Below the pieces are notes generated by a model that saw only the letters and a list, made by a program, of their open reading frames with translations, ran no database searches and was not told the origin of the DNA. Positions 1-8,446 of a stretch of DNA of 23,113 bases are shown piece by piece. Numbering within the stretch: position 1 is the first letter of the stretch; each line of letters starts with the position of its first letter. This stretch comes from Bipolaris cookei (taxonomy: Eukaryota > Ascomycota > Dothideomycetes > Pleosporales > Pleosporaceae), in NCBI GenBank assembly GCA_002286855.1, contig NRSV01000161.1:1-23113 (forward strand). Direction: 5' to 3'. The position numbers and the translations under genes are program-made.

Positions 1-56
1 CGAATGAACTCCATCCTGACGCTCCTGGAGAGGAGGAGGGTAATGTGATAGGCTAG
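1..56 (+). CDS. C-terminal tail of a copia-like polyprotein (partial)
   Basis: An open frame enters from the left edge and stops at TAG 54-56. The last residues are acidic (PGEEEGNVIG). A purine-rich tract at about 27-40 lies directly before the LTR start at 44, the usual position of the polypurine tract that primes plus-strand synthesis. The stop codon therefore lies just inside the LTR. The identification rests on this layout, since almost all of the protein is outside the window. Confidence 0.5.
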   Translation, partial: NELHPDAPGEEEGNVIG

Positions 57-306
57 AGCCTAGTTGGTGTGTTGTACCTCGATGGAATCTCGGCCTGCTC
101 CTAAAATCCGGATGCCACCTAGAGCTCCGAGTCTCGCCGAGACTCGGTGCGCTCTGACCGACAACCGGAGCGACTAGGTCTTATCGACTCGATTGTGCAG
201 GGGCAGCTAGCACTGTATATAGATAGCTACGTAGCTCAGAAGCTCAGTTCTCTATCGAATACAATCTTGTTACCAGGCATCGGCAACCTTTGCGCAGCCT
301 CTCACA
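44..306 (+). mobile_element. 3' LTR of a copia-like retrotransposon
   Basis: The segment begins TGTGATAGGC and ends GCCTCTCACA. These are inverted repeats matching at 9 of 10 positions, with the canonical TG...CA ends. A TATA-like tract (TGTATATAGA) lies at about 212-221. The upstream purine tract supports a 3' LTR. An alternative right end is TTGTTACCA at 275, with a weaker inverted match. The left LTR lies outside the window, so the 5-bp target duplication cannot be checked. Confidence 0.6.
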
Positions 307-698
307 CTGGCCTTCATATTGGAGAATTTGGCTGGTGTGGAGGTTGCAAGCGTCTTGAAACGTGTGTTGCAAATCTTGCTTTCCTATCTGCATGCAGCTC
401 TGCTACGGTCGGTATGTTCAAGTTCCTCGCCCCTTCCCTCCTAAAGTGGGGCAACCATTGTGTGGAGGTTTCATGCAGAGCAAATATCTTGTTCGCTGTA
501 GACTAGATCATTGCTAACTCTGTATCGCAGTTGGTGTGCTTGGCTGCGCAGGTGCTGTTGGATTCAATGGGGCTAATGCAGATTATTGTAAGTGATTACT
601 ACTTCATATATATTGTATGCTCGAACACCTGACTTATTATTGTCAAAACAGGTCTCGAAGGACTCTGCATCTGCCAGGGAGGCCACTGTAAGACTTAG
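307..698 (+). pseudogene. 3' portion of a three-exon small Cys-rich protein gene, cut by an LTR
   Basis: Three exons can be read. The first ends at 411. Intron 412-530 is GTATGT...CGCAG with a CTAAC branch site. Exon 2 is 531-587. Intron 588-651 is GTAAGT...ACAG. Exon 3 is 652-698, ending in TAG. Both splices keep the frame: codon 411/531-532 becomes Val and codon 587/652-653 becomes Cys. The encoded part carries about nine cysteines (WCGGC, a Gly/Ala-rich stretch, then LCICQGGHC at the end). No signal peptide or plausible start remains, because the LTR sits upstream. I do not recognise the family; a secreted effector-like protein is an inference. If the LTR ends at 275 instead, one more Cys belongs to the gene. 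Confidence 0.55.
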
Positions 699-1130
699 AG
701 CATAAAACAAGTAGATTGAACACGAAAAAACTTCTTCTACAACCTCGTCTCCTATACCTACTCGGACTAGCTAGCACGATAGTTACTTAGGTATAAATTC
801 ATACACTTACAGTGTTGTGTTTACTCTACGCACAGGCTAGCTTTTCGATACTTTGGATGTCACATGACTTAGACATAAAGCTCAAAGGGCTGCTCTTGGA
901 TCTCCACTAGGTATCTCTTGGGCGAATAAGGCTGAGGGCCTGCACAACATGAAATCTTTCGTCTGATCCTTAGGATCAACTCTAAGGATTTGACTGAATC
1001 CTATTTTGATATCTTTGCTCATCCCTGCCTCACCTTTCACAGCAGGTGCATTATCCCAGAATCACATTTACACTACTGCAAAAAAAGCTTTTGTTGTAGC
1101 AGGGCTATGGAACTTTAAGTTCACTAACTA
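699..1130. other. No gene recognised
   Basis: AT-moderate sequence with stops in all frames at short intervals. It probably contains the 3' untranslated region of the upstream Cys-rich gene. I see no convincing repeat or RNA gene. Confidence 0.4.
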
Positions 1131-1597
1131 ACGTGTTTTACAAACGGGTGAGCTGTACAAGCGAGTGAGCCACCCCACCAACTTTACTCATCTCTCTTGT
1201 TACAATATATAATGACTCCGCTAAACCTATCCCAACACATCTCTCGTGAGACTAATATACACCTTGTAGTATCAGCTCTTGAAAAAAACAAATTCAAACT
1301 AAAAGGCGCGCTACAGCTACATTTAGTGCTATAAAAAGTGTATTGTAGGATTGATTGTGCAGCTATCACTGAGGTGCCACCTATCTAATATCCGCGCTAA
1401 GCTTACAATAGGAAAGCACCGCCACATCGGCAGTGCCTTTGACAATACTGAGAGCTGTACCTTGTCACAAATGTCTCGCGCTACTCTCCACCGCCGACGC
1501 GCTGGCAGGCCTGCCCGACGCGATTGACAGCCTAACTTGAAGGAGCTTACTAAACTAGAAAAAGAGGTGATAGTTAATCATATACTTGATCTAGATA
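1131..1597 (+). mobile_element. 5' fragment of a pogo/Fot1-like element (element D) with decayed transposase start
   Basis: The left end ACGTGTTTTAC follows TA (1129-1130). Two related units beginning ACAA and containing GTGAGC lie 17 bp apart. A transposase N-terminus starts near ATG 1211 but shifts frame at about 1295 and is broken over about 1345-1470. A recognisable HTH/CENP-B-like segment resumes at 1473-1597 (RRRAGRPARRD, stop TGA, then LTKLEKEVIVNHILDLD). It is cut at 1598 by the next element. The rest of element D is not seen on the far side, so this is a truncated relic. Confidence 0.7.
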
Positions 1598-1599
1598 TA

Positions 1600-2159
1600 A
1601 CGTGTTCCACGGGCGAGCGCCGCACACGAGCGAACGCCGCACCCCACCAAACTTGCACACCTCTCCCATCTCATCGTACAATGGCTCAACGCAGCGCTAC
1701 TCTATTAGCTTCAAATGAATCAGATATCCAGCTTGCTATCTCCTCAATCAACTCTAAGCAGATTCTAAGTAATCGGAGTGCAGCTGCTATCTATAGCGTG
1801 TCTGAACGAACGATCCGCCGCCGACGCGCTGGTGTCCCTGCGCGACGCGATTGCCAGCCCAACTCAAGGAAGCTAACCCAGCTAGAAGAGGAGGTGATTG
1901 TTGGCCATATACTTGATCTGGATCAGCGTGGGTTCGCGCCTACGTACGCAGTTGTGCGCGATATGGCTGATAAGCTACTGGCTGCGCGTAGTAGCGGACG
2001 CGTTGGAGTTAACTGGCCATCTACTTTTGTCAAGCGTACAGATAGTCTTACGACGCGTTTTAATCGAGCGTATGATAGGCAGAGAGCTCTTTGTGAAGAT
2101 CTGGTTCTAATTAAGAGCTGGTTTGAGCTTGTGGAGCAGACAAAGGCTAAGTACGGCAT
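1600..2159 (+). mobile_element. 5' half of a pogo/Fot1-like element (element B)
   Basis: It starts with ACGTGTTCCACGGGCGAG directly after TA 1598-1599. Its subterminal repeat GCCGCAC recurs at exactly 17 bp. The transposase starts at ATG 1681 (MAQRS...) and is open to 2159: HTH (NRSAAAIYSVSERTIRRRRAG), acidic linker, CENP-B-type HTH (GVNWPSTFVKRT), then the ALCED...KAKYG region that precedes the catalytic core. All three catalytic residues are missing because the sequence stops at the N at 2160 and turns into an oppositely oriented, different transposase. Confidence 0.85.
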
Positions 2160-2160
2160 N
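2160..2160. other. Ambiguous base (N) at an inversion junction
   Basis: This is the only N in the window. To its left a plus-strand transposase reads up to KAKYGI; to its right a minus-strand transposase of another family begins. It is probably a join made during assembly or a low-quality base at a repeat junction. Confidence 0.8.
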
Positions 2161-2845
2161 AGCCTTTGGTCGTCCACGTCTCTCTGAAGCTGTGACAACC
2201 GCTCCAGGAGTAATCTGGCCCATCATAAAGCCCGTCTCGTCAAAGTTGTACGTGTCGTCGTCCTGGATACCATACTTGGCTTTCATATTGGCTACTAGGC
2301 CGAACCAGTCTTGAATAGCCTTCGGGTCCTCACAGAGGGCTCTCTTGTAGTCGTACTTGCGATTAAACTTCACTTGAAGGATTAAACTTCACTTGAAGCT
2401 TAGGGCGGCGCTTAACGAATGTACTGGGCCAGTTTTGGCCAACCTGGCCTAGATTGCGCTCAGCGTGGACAGAATTAGCCATATCAGCCACATCTGCGAG
2501 CCTAGGGGGAAATCCACGTGAATCAAGATCAATTATATGCTGAACAACCACGTCCTCCTCAAGCTTAGATAGATTCATTGTTTTAGACCTACGATCTGCT
2601 TGTGAAGCCCGTCCGTCGCGTCTTTGACGTAGTGTTGTTCGAGAGACGTTATAAAGAGCTGTAGCGCGTCGTTCTGAGAGATTCGCGTCCTGTTTAAGAG
2701 CTTGAAGAGCAAGCTATATTTGAAATTCCCTAGAAGGCTGTAACTGCTGTTGTTGTTATAACATTTGTGGGTAGTAAGTATTTTGGTGGGGTCTTGGCAA
2801 AAGTGGACCGCGAACCCGTGTGGACCGCGAACCCGTGAGGTACGT
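2161..2845 (-). mobile_element. 5' half of a pogo/Fot1-like element (element C), reversed, with decayed transposase
   Basis: Read on the minus strand, the end ACGTACCTCACGGG abuts TA 2846-2847. A unit CACGGGTTCGCGGTCCA is repeated perfectly at 17-bp period (about 2805-2840). The transposase covers HTH (RRATALYNVSRTTLRQRRDG), LEEDVVVQHIIDLDSRGFPP, the CENP-B HTH (VGQNWPSTFVKRR) and the first catalytic motif NFDETGF. An Ile-Gln-Leu site carries TAG in place of the Gln codon. A 19-bp tandem duplication (2361-2379 and 2380-2398) shifts the frame. It stops at the N, so the second and third catalytic Asp are absent. Confidence 0.8.
2361..2398. repeat. 19-bp tandem duplication inside transposase
   Basis: GATTAAACTTCACTTGAAG occurs twice without a gap. 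Since 19 is not a multiple of 3, it separates the HTH part from the catalytic part of element C's transposase. Confidence 0.9.
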
Positions 2846-3010
2846 TACTAAGAAACAATAAAGCAGCGTTATCCTCGTATCGGCCCTCCTCTGTCCAATA
2901 GTTAATTAAAGTTTTCTTTCTAGTCTGTGTTACTCCGTTGCTGACGTCTATCCCCTCTGTGACGGATATTAGATGAGTCAGCACTAAACGCAATTAAGGC
3001 ATACCCTAGC

Positions 3011-3209
3011 CATACTTGGGAACAAGCAAGCGTGCTTGCCTGCTTGCTTGTTACGCTTGGTTGCTAATTTAGAGGAGCCCGCTTGGCTTGCACTTAATTG
3101 GTGAAGGTTTATAGAGAGGCGCTTGGCTTGCCTGAATAGGCAAGCAACCAAGCGTAATATGCAAGCAAGCAAGCAAGCACGCTTGCTTGCTTGCTTGTTC
3201 CCAAGTATG
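3011..3209. mobile_element. hAT-type MITE, 199 bp, with 8-bp target duplication
   Basis: The ends are CATACTTGGGAACAAGC and its reverse complement. They are flanked on both sides by the same 8 bp, ACCCTAGC (3003-3010 and 3210-3217). TIRs match for 21 bp, then differ in the number of AAGC units. Inside, further inverted pairs (GCTTGGTTGC/GCAACCAAGC) make the element largely self-complementary. No coding capacity. The 8-bp duplication and CA...TG ends are typical of hAT. Confidence 0.85.
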
Positions 3210-3217
3210 ACCCTAGC

Positions 3218-3523
3218 AATAGCTCCTTAAGCACACTTGCCCTTAAAGTATCGCCAGCCCTAGCTATCGCCTAAGATTAGGGGTTTGGCTTCACCAGCAA
3301 CATAGTAATATCTAACTCAGTCGTCGATAACGTCTCTGAAAGATTCCATTAGCACTAGCATACCTAGGATTTGTGCTACTAGTTAGCGCGCAGTGTCTTG
3401 TACTACGCTAAAGGCGCACGAGCGGAGCATCGCTCCTATAAAGCTGCGTTATAACGAAATGCTGCTGCCGCTGTGCCTAGTGGTAGGTCACACCACAAGA
3501 TACGGCCACATAGGAACCTAGTA
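3218..3523. other. No gene recognised
   Basis: Spacer between two MITEs. I see no long frame, splice pattern or repeat. Confidence 0.4.
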
Positions 3524-3663
3524 ACGTCCGTCCCTCCGTGACGGAAATCCCTGTGCCGGAACGGACTAATAAGCTCGCGTAAATCACAGATCTCTACCTA
3601 AACTTTATAATCCGATTGGTCTGTTCCGACACATAGGGATTTCCGTCACGGAGGGACGGACGT
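3524..3663. mobile_element. TA-flanked MITE, 140 bp
   Basis: Inverted ends ACGTCCGTCCCTCCGTGACG... match for about 28 bp. TA flanks both sides (3522-3523 and 3664-3665). The opening ACGTCC resembles the end at 4169. No coding capacity. A decayed end of similar sequence (ACGTCTATCCCCTCTGTGACGG) lies at about 2943-2965. Confidence 0.8.
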
Positions 3664-4117
3664 TAGACGGCATCATAGCACTTGAAGAACATCGGAGATC
3701 GGGGAACATATTTCGAGCCCTAAGGGTATTAGGGTAAGCTAGCACACACAACAGCTGAACGCTAGGGGAGACTGAAGGTATTACAGACGCAAAGCATGAG
3801 GCAACTATACCTCTACGAGCCTTGAACAACGCTACACACGAGGCTTCGAGTACGGCATACACATGGAAACACAGTTCGCAGAACATAAACATAGGCAAAA
3901 AACGTTACTTCTAGAGACGAAATGTACGTAGTCGTAGATAGAAGCTAGATAACGGTAGGCCTCTAGGGACAGATAGCTTTTTCGAGAGTGAAGTAGGGCG
4001 GTGCAGATTCATGTCCGCATCGCGTTGGCTGTCTACCGTGCCTATCATCCGGGCATAGCTGTGGAGATCACGGCTAAAACCGAATAGGACAAAATCAATC
4101 ACTATACTAAAGCTCTA

Positions 4118-4169
4118 GAAGAGAAAGCGTCCCATTACACCATGCGTCCAGGCACGTACGGATGGACGT
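4118..4169 (-). mobile_element. Terminal repeat of a TA-targeted (Fot1/pogo-like) element, right end
   Basis: Read on the minus strand from 4169, after TA (4170-4171), the sequence begins ACGTCCATCCGTACGTGCC. It contains GGACGC twice, 17 bp apart. A closely related end occurs at 18005. The body of the element would lie to the left. 3664-4117 has no recognisable transposase, so it may be non-autonomous or decayed. Confidence 0.55.
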
Positions 4170-4266
4170 TAGTAGGAATAGACACTTCACCGTTCAGATT
4201 TGCGAGGACTTTGGAATAGCTATAAACAACAGATTATCACATGTACAGTATCGGATCCGCAACATC

Positions 4267-4474
4267 TTAGCATGTGGGCCCTGCACAATACTTTTGTCCG
4301 CTCGGTGTCGTACAGCAGATGGTTCCCCCACGGCACTGCAGAAGCTGTTAGTAGTAAGGCATGGTAGTTTGCTCTTAGGATTCATACTGTAATGCTACCA
4401 CATGCCTGAGCAGCTACATGCTGAGTGAACATAGCAGCTAGAGCCGCAATGATCAATGCCTTGATATTCGCCAT
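4267..4474 (-). CDS. Small secreted six-cysteine (knottin-patterned) peptide, two exons
   Basis: Exon 1 is 4474-4388: ATG, a short Lys-containing start, a hydrophobic core (ALIIAALAAMF) and a cleavage-like VAAQ-A. Intron 4387-4336 (52 bp) is GTATGA...CTGCAG, with TACTAAC about 11 bases before its end. Exon 2 is 4335-4267, ending TAA. The precursor is 51 residues; the mature part is about 28 with six cysteines in the order C-x4-C-x5-CC-x8-C-x4-C. That is the pattern of inhibitor cystine-knot peptides. Probable site of action: outside the cell, as an effector or antimicrobial peptide; this is inference. The gene is intact, and TATAAATA lies about 150 bp upstream. I cannot name a family. Confidence 0.7.
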
Positions 4475-4625
4475 CGCTTCTATTAGAATGGTTAAACAAA
4501 GACCTTTAGACTACTAGGCGAGAGATACTAACAAGTATTAGGGCAGATCACAGAATATATACTCTGCGTGTTACAAATGATATGTACTTATAAATGTTGA
4601 AAAGGAAGTAATGGGTTGTTTGTAG

Positions 4626-4633
4626 TATTTATA
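4626..4633 (-). promoter_or_regulatory. TATA box of the knottin-patterned gene
   Basis: TATAAATA on the minus strand, about 152 bp before the ATG at 4474. It is the best core-promoter match upstream. Confidence 0.45.
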
Positions 4634-4828
4634 CGCAAAAGGTCTCTTTACCGCTTGGGCTTACCACTTTACTAAGCTGACGAATGTTTATTGAACTCCA
4701 AACACTAACTAAGCTCGGGCATATACTATCCGGGCATATACTTTCCGGTCACATATGGTTTCCGGCCACCCCACCCAAAGCAGCCACCCAACTCAAATTT
4801 GTGATATTTTCAATACCCCGCTTTCAAT

Positions 4829-6348
4829 ATGAATCCACGGGAGCTTGCTATACAAAATGCTGTCGCATATCTCAATTCTGGTGTTTTTAAGAGTGAGTGG
4901 GCAGCTGCAAGCTGGCATAAGATCCCGCGATCGACGCTGCAAGGCCATCGAGCAGGCCAATAACCACACGCGATAGCCTACCAAAACCAGCAGCGATTGA
5001 CTTTAGAGTAAGAGCGATTTCTTGTAGAGTGGATACTAGAAGAAGACTCACGCGCACAGCCGCCATCTCATCCACGCGTCCGAGAAATGGCTACCAGAAT
5101 TCTACGCATGAATGGCGACTACCAACCACTTGGACAACTATGGGTATCTCACTTCGTCGCCCGTAACCCCCGCGTCGCATCGATAGTCGGCCGAAAGATC
5201 GAGAGCGCACGTACTACTGGCGCCAACTACGAGACTGTAAAAGCTTTTCTTGAGCTCTTCGAGCGTACACGTATAAAGCTAGGCATACAGTATGAAAATA
5301 TATGGAATATGGACGAGACTGGAGTAGCCCTAGGGGTATGTAGGAACGCTAGAGTGCTTGCAAGCTCTTCAAAGAAGAAAGCTTACGTCAAGTCTCTAGA
5401 GGATCGCGAGTGGGTATCGATCATTGAGACCATCTCCGCCACAGGCGCCAAGCTCCAGTGCCTAGTCGTCTTCAAGGGCAAGCATCTTCAGACTACGTGG
5501 TTTCCTACTACTAGTACACCAGATTGGCTATACAATACCTCAGAGAATGGATGGACATCAAATTCAATTGGATTAGAGTGGCTGCAGCGTACCTTTATAC
5601 CAAATACTACGTCTGCTAGTAGTGGATATCTGTCACAAGATGCTAGGAGCACGAATCCAAAAGCTTTGGGAAGCGTTGGTGAATTGCTACGTACACTATC
5701 TGTGAAGACTCAAGACGTTGCGTAAGGAATCAGAACAGAAATTCGTCAACAGAATATATATCATGGGTGGCTAGCGTACGTGTAGTACCTCGGTAGCACT
5801 CAGCCAATCAGCAGCAGAATCCAGGTGTTATGGTAACCCGGTGGTTACCGTGACAATATCGACTACTCCTTCTTGACGGCCATGGCTCTCATACACCTAT
5901 CGACTTCATGTGGCTCTGTAAAGTGAATAAGGTTCAACTACTATATCTCCCAGCGTACGCCTCCCACTTGCTACAGCCGCTAGATCTAGCTCCGTTCTCT
6001 ATACTCAAGTCTCGCTATCGTAATCAGATACAAACTCTCTCAGCGCTCAACAACGCAGAACCAGTAAAGAAAGAGCGCTTTGTTGTATCGTACAACAAAG
6101 CTAGAGCAGAAGGGCTATCAGAGCGTATCATTAGAGCTGGCTGGAGGGCTGCTGGGCTCTGTCCATACAATCCGGATATTGTGCTACTCTCGTCTCAAGT
6201 AGCTGGCCGACCAGTTACTCCGCCAGCCGCCTGTCAGGCCCAAGATCTACCAGAACAAGTCTTTAATACCCCTCGGAGCTCACAGGCTCTATATAAGGCT
6301 CAACAGTAGCTACTACTGTCAGAATCTCTCTCACGAAGCACCCGGCTC
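4829..6348 (+). pseudogene. Transposase of element E (DDE_1/pogo), disrupted
   Basis: Reads from ATG 4829 (MNPRELAIQNAV...) in one frame through an HTH and CENP-B region. It is interrupted by TAA at two places (about 4960 and 5006), both consistent with CAA to TAA. From 5087 it is open: MDETGV holds the first catalytic Asp. A solo LTR (5631-5855) then splits codon CGA. Removing LTR and duplicated ATATC on paper restores the frame, which continues with LLLLDGHGSH (second Asp) and LLQPLDLAPF (third Asp). A TAG at 6307 follows AQQ, and the hAT junction ends the element. In life this would have been a DNA-binding DDE transposase of about 500 residues. Confidence 0.8.
5631..5855. mobile_element. 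Solo LTR, 225 bp
   Basis: The ends are TGTCAC and GTGACA, a perfect 6-bp inverted pair of the TG...CA type. The flanks are a 5-bp direct repeat ATATC (5626-5630 and 5856-5860). No internal retroelement is present, so it is a solo LTR left by recombination. Near its right end GGTAACCCGGTGGTTACC is a near-perfect palindrome. Confidence 0.85.
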
Positions 6349-6563
6349 CAGGGTTGCAAACAGATAAATCGAATTCAAATCTATCCAATCAAATCAAATC
6401 AAATCTTGATAAGTTTTATCCAAATCAAATCAAATCACGGTGAGCAGAATTATTTAGGTATTTGATTATTTGGATAAGACGCACAGATGGGAACGCGTCC
6501 AATAATACTATGACACCTGCTCAGCCACCGTACGGCGGAGTTGCTTTTTATCAGGGGTAAAGA

Positions 6564-7860
6564 GTGGCTCAGCGAATCTATCCTTCTGTTCCACTATATC
6601 TCAGAGTAATCGCAGAGTATCTGGCGCTATTAAAGCCGCTAAAGACAGCTACTAAGCGCCTCGAATGCCGGCCCAAAGAAGGTGAGCTAAATCCAGCCTC
6701 CTGCCGCTTGACGTTTAATTTATGTTTTTTTAGGAAAATTCGGTGCTATATGGGAGGTTCTGCTGACAATGGAGTGGCTTCTAAGGCATCTAGAAGAGGC
6801 AAAGGTACAAAATGAACGAGAAGAAGAGCCGTATTTACGGATTGGCTACAATCTTGGCTGGATGAAGCTGGACCAATACTACACCCTTACTGAGGACAGT
6901 CCTGCATATCTTGCAGCCCTTGTCCTCCATCCAGCCTTTCGGTGGTCAACTGTTGAGTCACAATGGGCTGATCATCCTGATTGACTAGTGAGAGGAAATG
7001 CAGCCGTGCGAGAACTATGGGAGGAATATCGTATTCTGTTGAATGGACTCTATTGGCTAGCCAGCGCTTGGTGTTAGCAAGATGTCTAAGTCAATACAGC
7101 TAGTTGCACGGTGTACACAGCGTGCGGGTAGGTGGGGGCGGCAAGTGTTGGAAGATGGATGCATTGGCTAACTATGATAGTGCGGGAGAGGGAGTATATA
7201 ACTGAGTATTCGGTGGCGGGGCACGGTTACCAATGAAGGTCGCCCTGCACGACCTTCGCCACCCACGAAGTTCGCCCTGCACGACCTTTGTCCCCACTAT
7301 TCTCTAACAGCAAGTAACTATGGTTCATTGCTATCTCTGTTCTACGTTCAAAGGAAAATGGGTTGATGTACTCCTGGGTCCGTGCACAAGTATCCGTGGG
7401 GAACCGGAGTCACGCGATCACTCCCTCAGTGCCTGATTTAGGTTCGGACATATTCTCTCTGTTGAGCGGGATATGACACCCGAGTAGCCTACTATTGCAA
7501 GGAAAACTACTGACCTAGATGATTTTATGGCATCAGTTAGAAAGCCCAGCAATCAACTTACACCTTTGCCTTTGGCTACGTGCGATGAGTATGCAGCGTG
7601 GGTTGCCACTGCCGATCTAGGCGACTGCTTGGTGGATGATCCGATTCAGTACTGGCTTCTCCGAAGACGTCAGTATCCACGTCTATCCCGGATGGCAATT
7701 GATCTTTTTTCAATTCCTGCAATGTCATCTGAGCAGGAACGAAGATTCAGCCTGGCAGGACATATGGTTACAGCCCAGAGAGGGAGACTGCAACCGGATA
7801 TTATAGGAGCAGCTCAATGCATCTCATCATGGGAAAGGAGTGGGGCTATCCAAATATCCA
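6564..7860 (+). pseudogene. hAT transposase, C-terminal third, broken
   Basis: Visible parts in order: LKPLKTATKRLE; an intron 6682-6733 (GTGAGC...TTTTAG) that splices in frame; WEVLLTMEWLLRHLEEAK; then YTLTEDSPAYLAALVLHPAFRW, the conserved fungal hAT block. TGA 6982-6984 stands where a Trp codon is expected. After LWEEYR the frame is split by a 415-bp insertion (7043-7457). It resumes with TTDLDDFMASVRK and ends in the hATC dimerisation region: IDLFSIPAMSSEQERRFS and TAQRGRL. The N-terminal BED finger and first catalytic Asp are gone. Confidence 0.8.
7043..7457. mobile_element. 415-bp insertion in the hAT transposase, containing an LTR-like unit
   Basis: Direct repeats TCTGTTGA (7035-7042 and 7458-7465) flank it. 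Inside, 7072-7309 starts TGTTAG and ends CTAACA, an LTR-like unit with a TATA tract (AGTATATAACT) near 7193. It also has a 17-bp unit (TCGCCCTGCACGACCTT) occurring twice, about 44 bp apart. The LTR-like unit has no matching 5-bp flanks, so the insertion is probably composite or rearranged. Confidence 0.5.
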
Positions 7861-7975
7861 AATCCAACCAAATCGATCCAAATTGAATCAAATCAAATCA
7901 AATTGACCAAGTTTTTATCCAAATCAAATCAAATCGAAGGTCAGATTTGATTTGATTTATCTCTTTGCAAGCCTG

Positions 7976-8293
7976 TTGTTGACTAAGTGCCCCAGCAATA
8001 TCAGCACAAGACTTTTCTCGTCCATAGCGGTCAGTGCGTACAGTATGGACGACCTTTTCAGCCGCGTCAACCTGCTTTGATGGCCTGCCGGATCGTGGGG
8101 CGTCTTCAAGATAGCTATCCTTAATATGCAGTGGCCGCTGTGCTGGATCAAAGCCATGCATAATAGCGCGGCCGTAGATTGAGTTGATTGTCCGCGTAGG
8201 GATTTTAGTCAAGTCATTAATCTCATAACTTGATTTTCCAGTAGCTTTGAGACTGACAATAAGAACGCGAGTAGAGATATCGTAAGGTGCCAT
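7976..8293 (-). pseudogene. Tc1/mariner transposase N-terminus (truncated)
   Basis: From ATG 8293 (MAPYDISTRVLIVSLKATGK) about 106 residues are open. They form the paired HTH region of fungal Tc1/mariner transposases: GKSSYEINDLTKIPTRTINSIY, then DAPRSGRPSK (the GRPR-like linker between the two HTHs), then DRYGREKSCADIAGALS. Usual length is about 340-380 residues, so the whole catalytic domain is lost at the hAT junction. The frame is also open upstream to 8470, but that lies in the 5' leader and terminal repeat. Confidence 0.75.
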
Positions 8294-8444
8294 AATCGAG
8301 AGTGTAACTAGAGGGAATGTATAAAAACGCTGAAGGCGCAAAGGCCACATCAGCGCGGAGGAATTTCCCGATTGGGCATTAGTAGATATATCCCTGTCAC
8401 TGCGCGAGCAAGGACTTTTGATAGGCACCTCCGTACGTCGGCTG
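7976..8444 (-). mobile_element. Tc1/mariner element, 5' part only
   Basis: Read on the minus strand it starts CAGCCGACGTACGGAGGTGC after TA (8445-8446), the usual Tc1/mariner arrangement. A transposase start lies 150 bp inside. The element stops where the hAT right end begins at 7975, and its 3' part is not in the window. Confidence 0.65.
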
Positions 8445-8446
8445 TA

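Larger units (their letters stand above)
4712..6348 (+). mobile_element. Pogo/Fot1-like element E, truncated at its 3' end by a hAT relic
   Basis: The left end is AGCTCGGGCATATAC after TA (4710-4711). Subterminal repeats are CGGGCATATACT at 15 bp and TTTCCGG at exactly 17 bp (4742, 4759). The right end is missing: the sequence passes into the hAT terminus at 6349. The left boundary is uncertain by a few bases. Confidence 0.7.
6349..7975 (+). mobile_element. hAT element relic (deleted internally, interrupted)
   Basis: Left end CAGGGTTGCAAACAGATAAATC and right end, reversed, CAGGCTTGCAAAGAGATAAATC match at 20 of 22. Both ends are followed by many AAATC/GATTT units, like the subterminal repeats hAT transposases bind. 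Inside only the C-terminal third of a transposase remains. The 8 bp outside the two ends (CCCGGCTC and TTGTTGAC) differ, so the two flanks were not one target site. Confidence 0.8.

Noticed and set aside
3011..3209. CRISPR-like repeat array
   Set aside because: The repeats are AAGC tandem units inside inverted ends with no spacers; it is a MITE and the genome is eukaryotic.
3605..4102. Two minus-strand frames of 97 and 63 residues
   Set aside because: No start context, no recognisable domain, and one overlaps a MITE end; probably chance frames.
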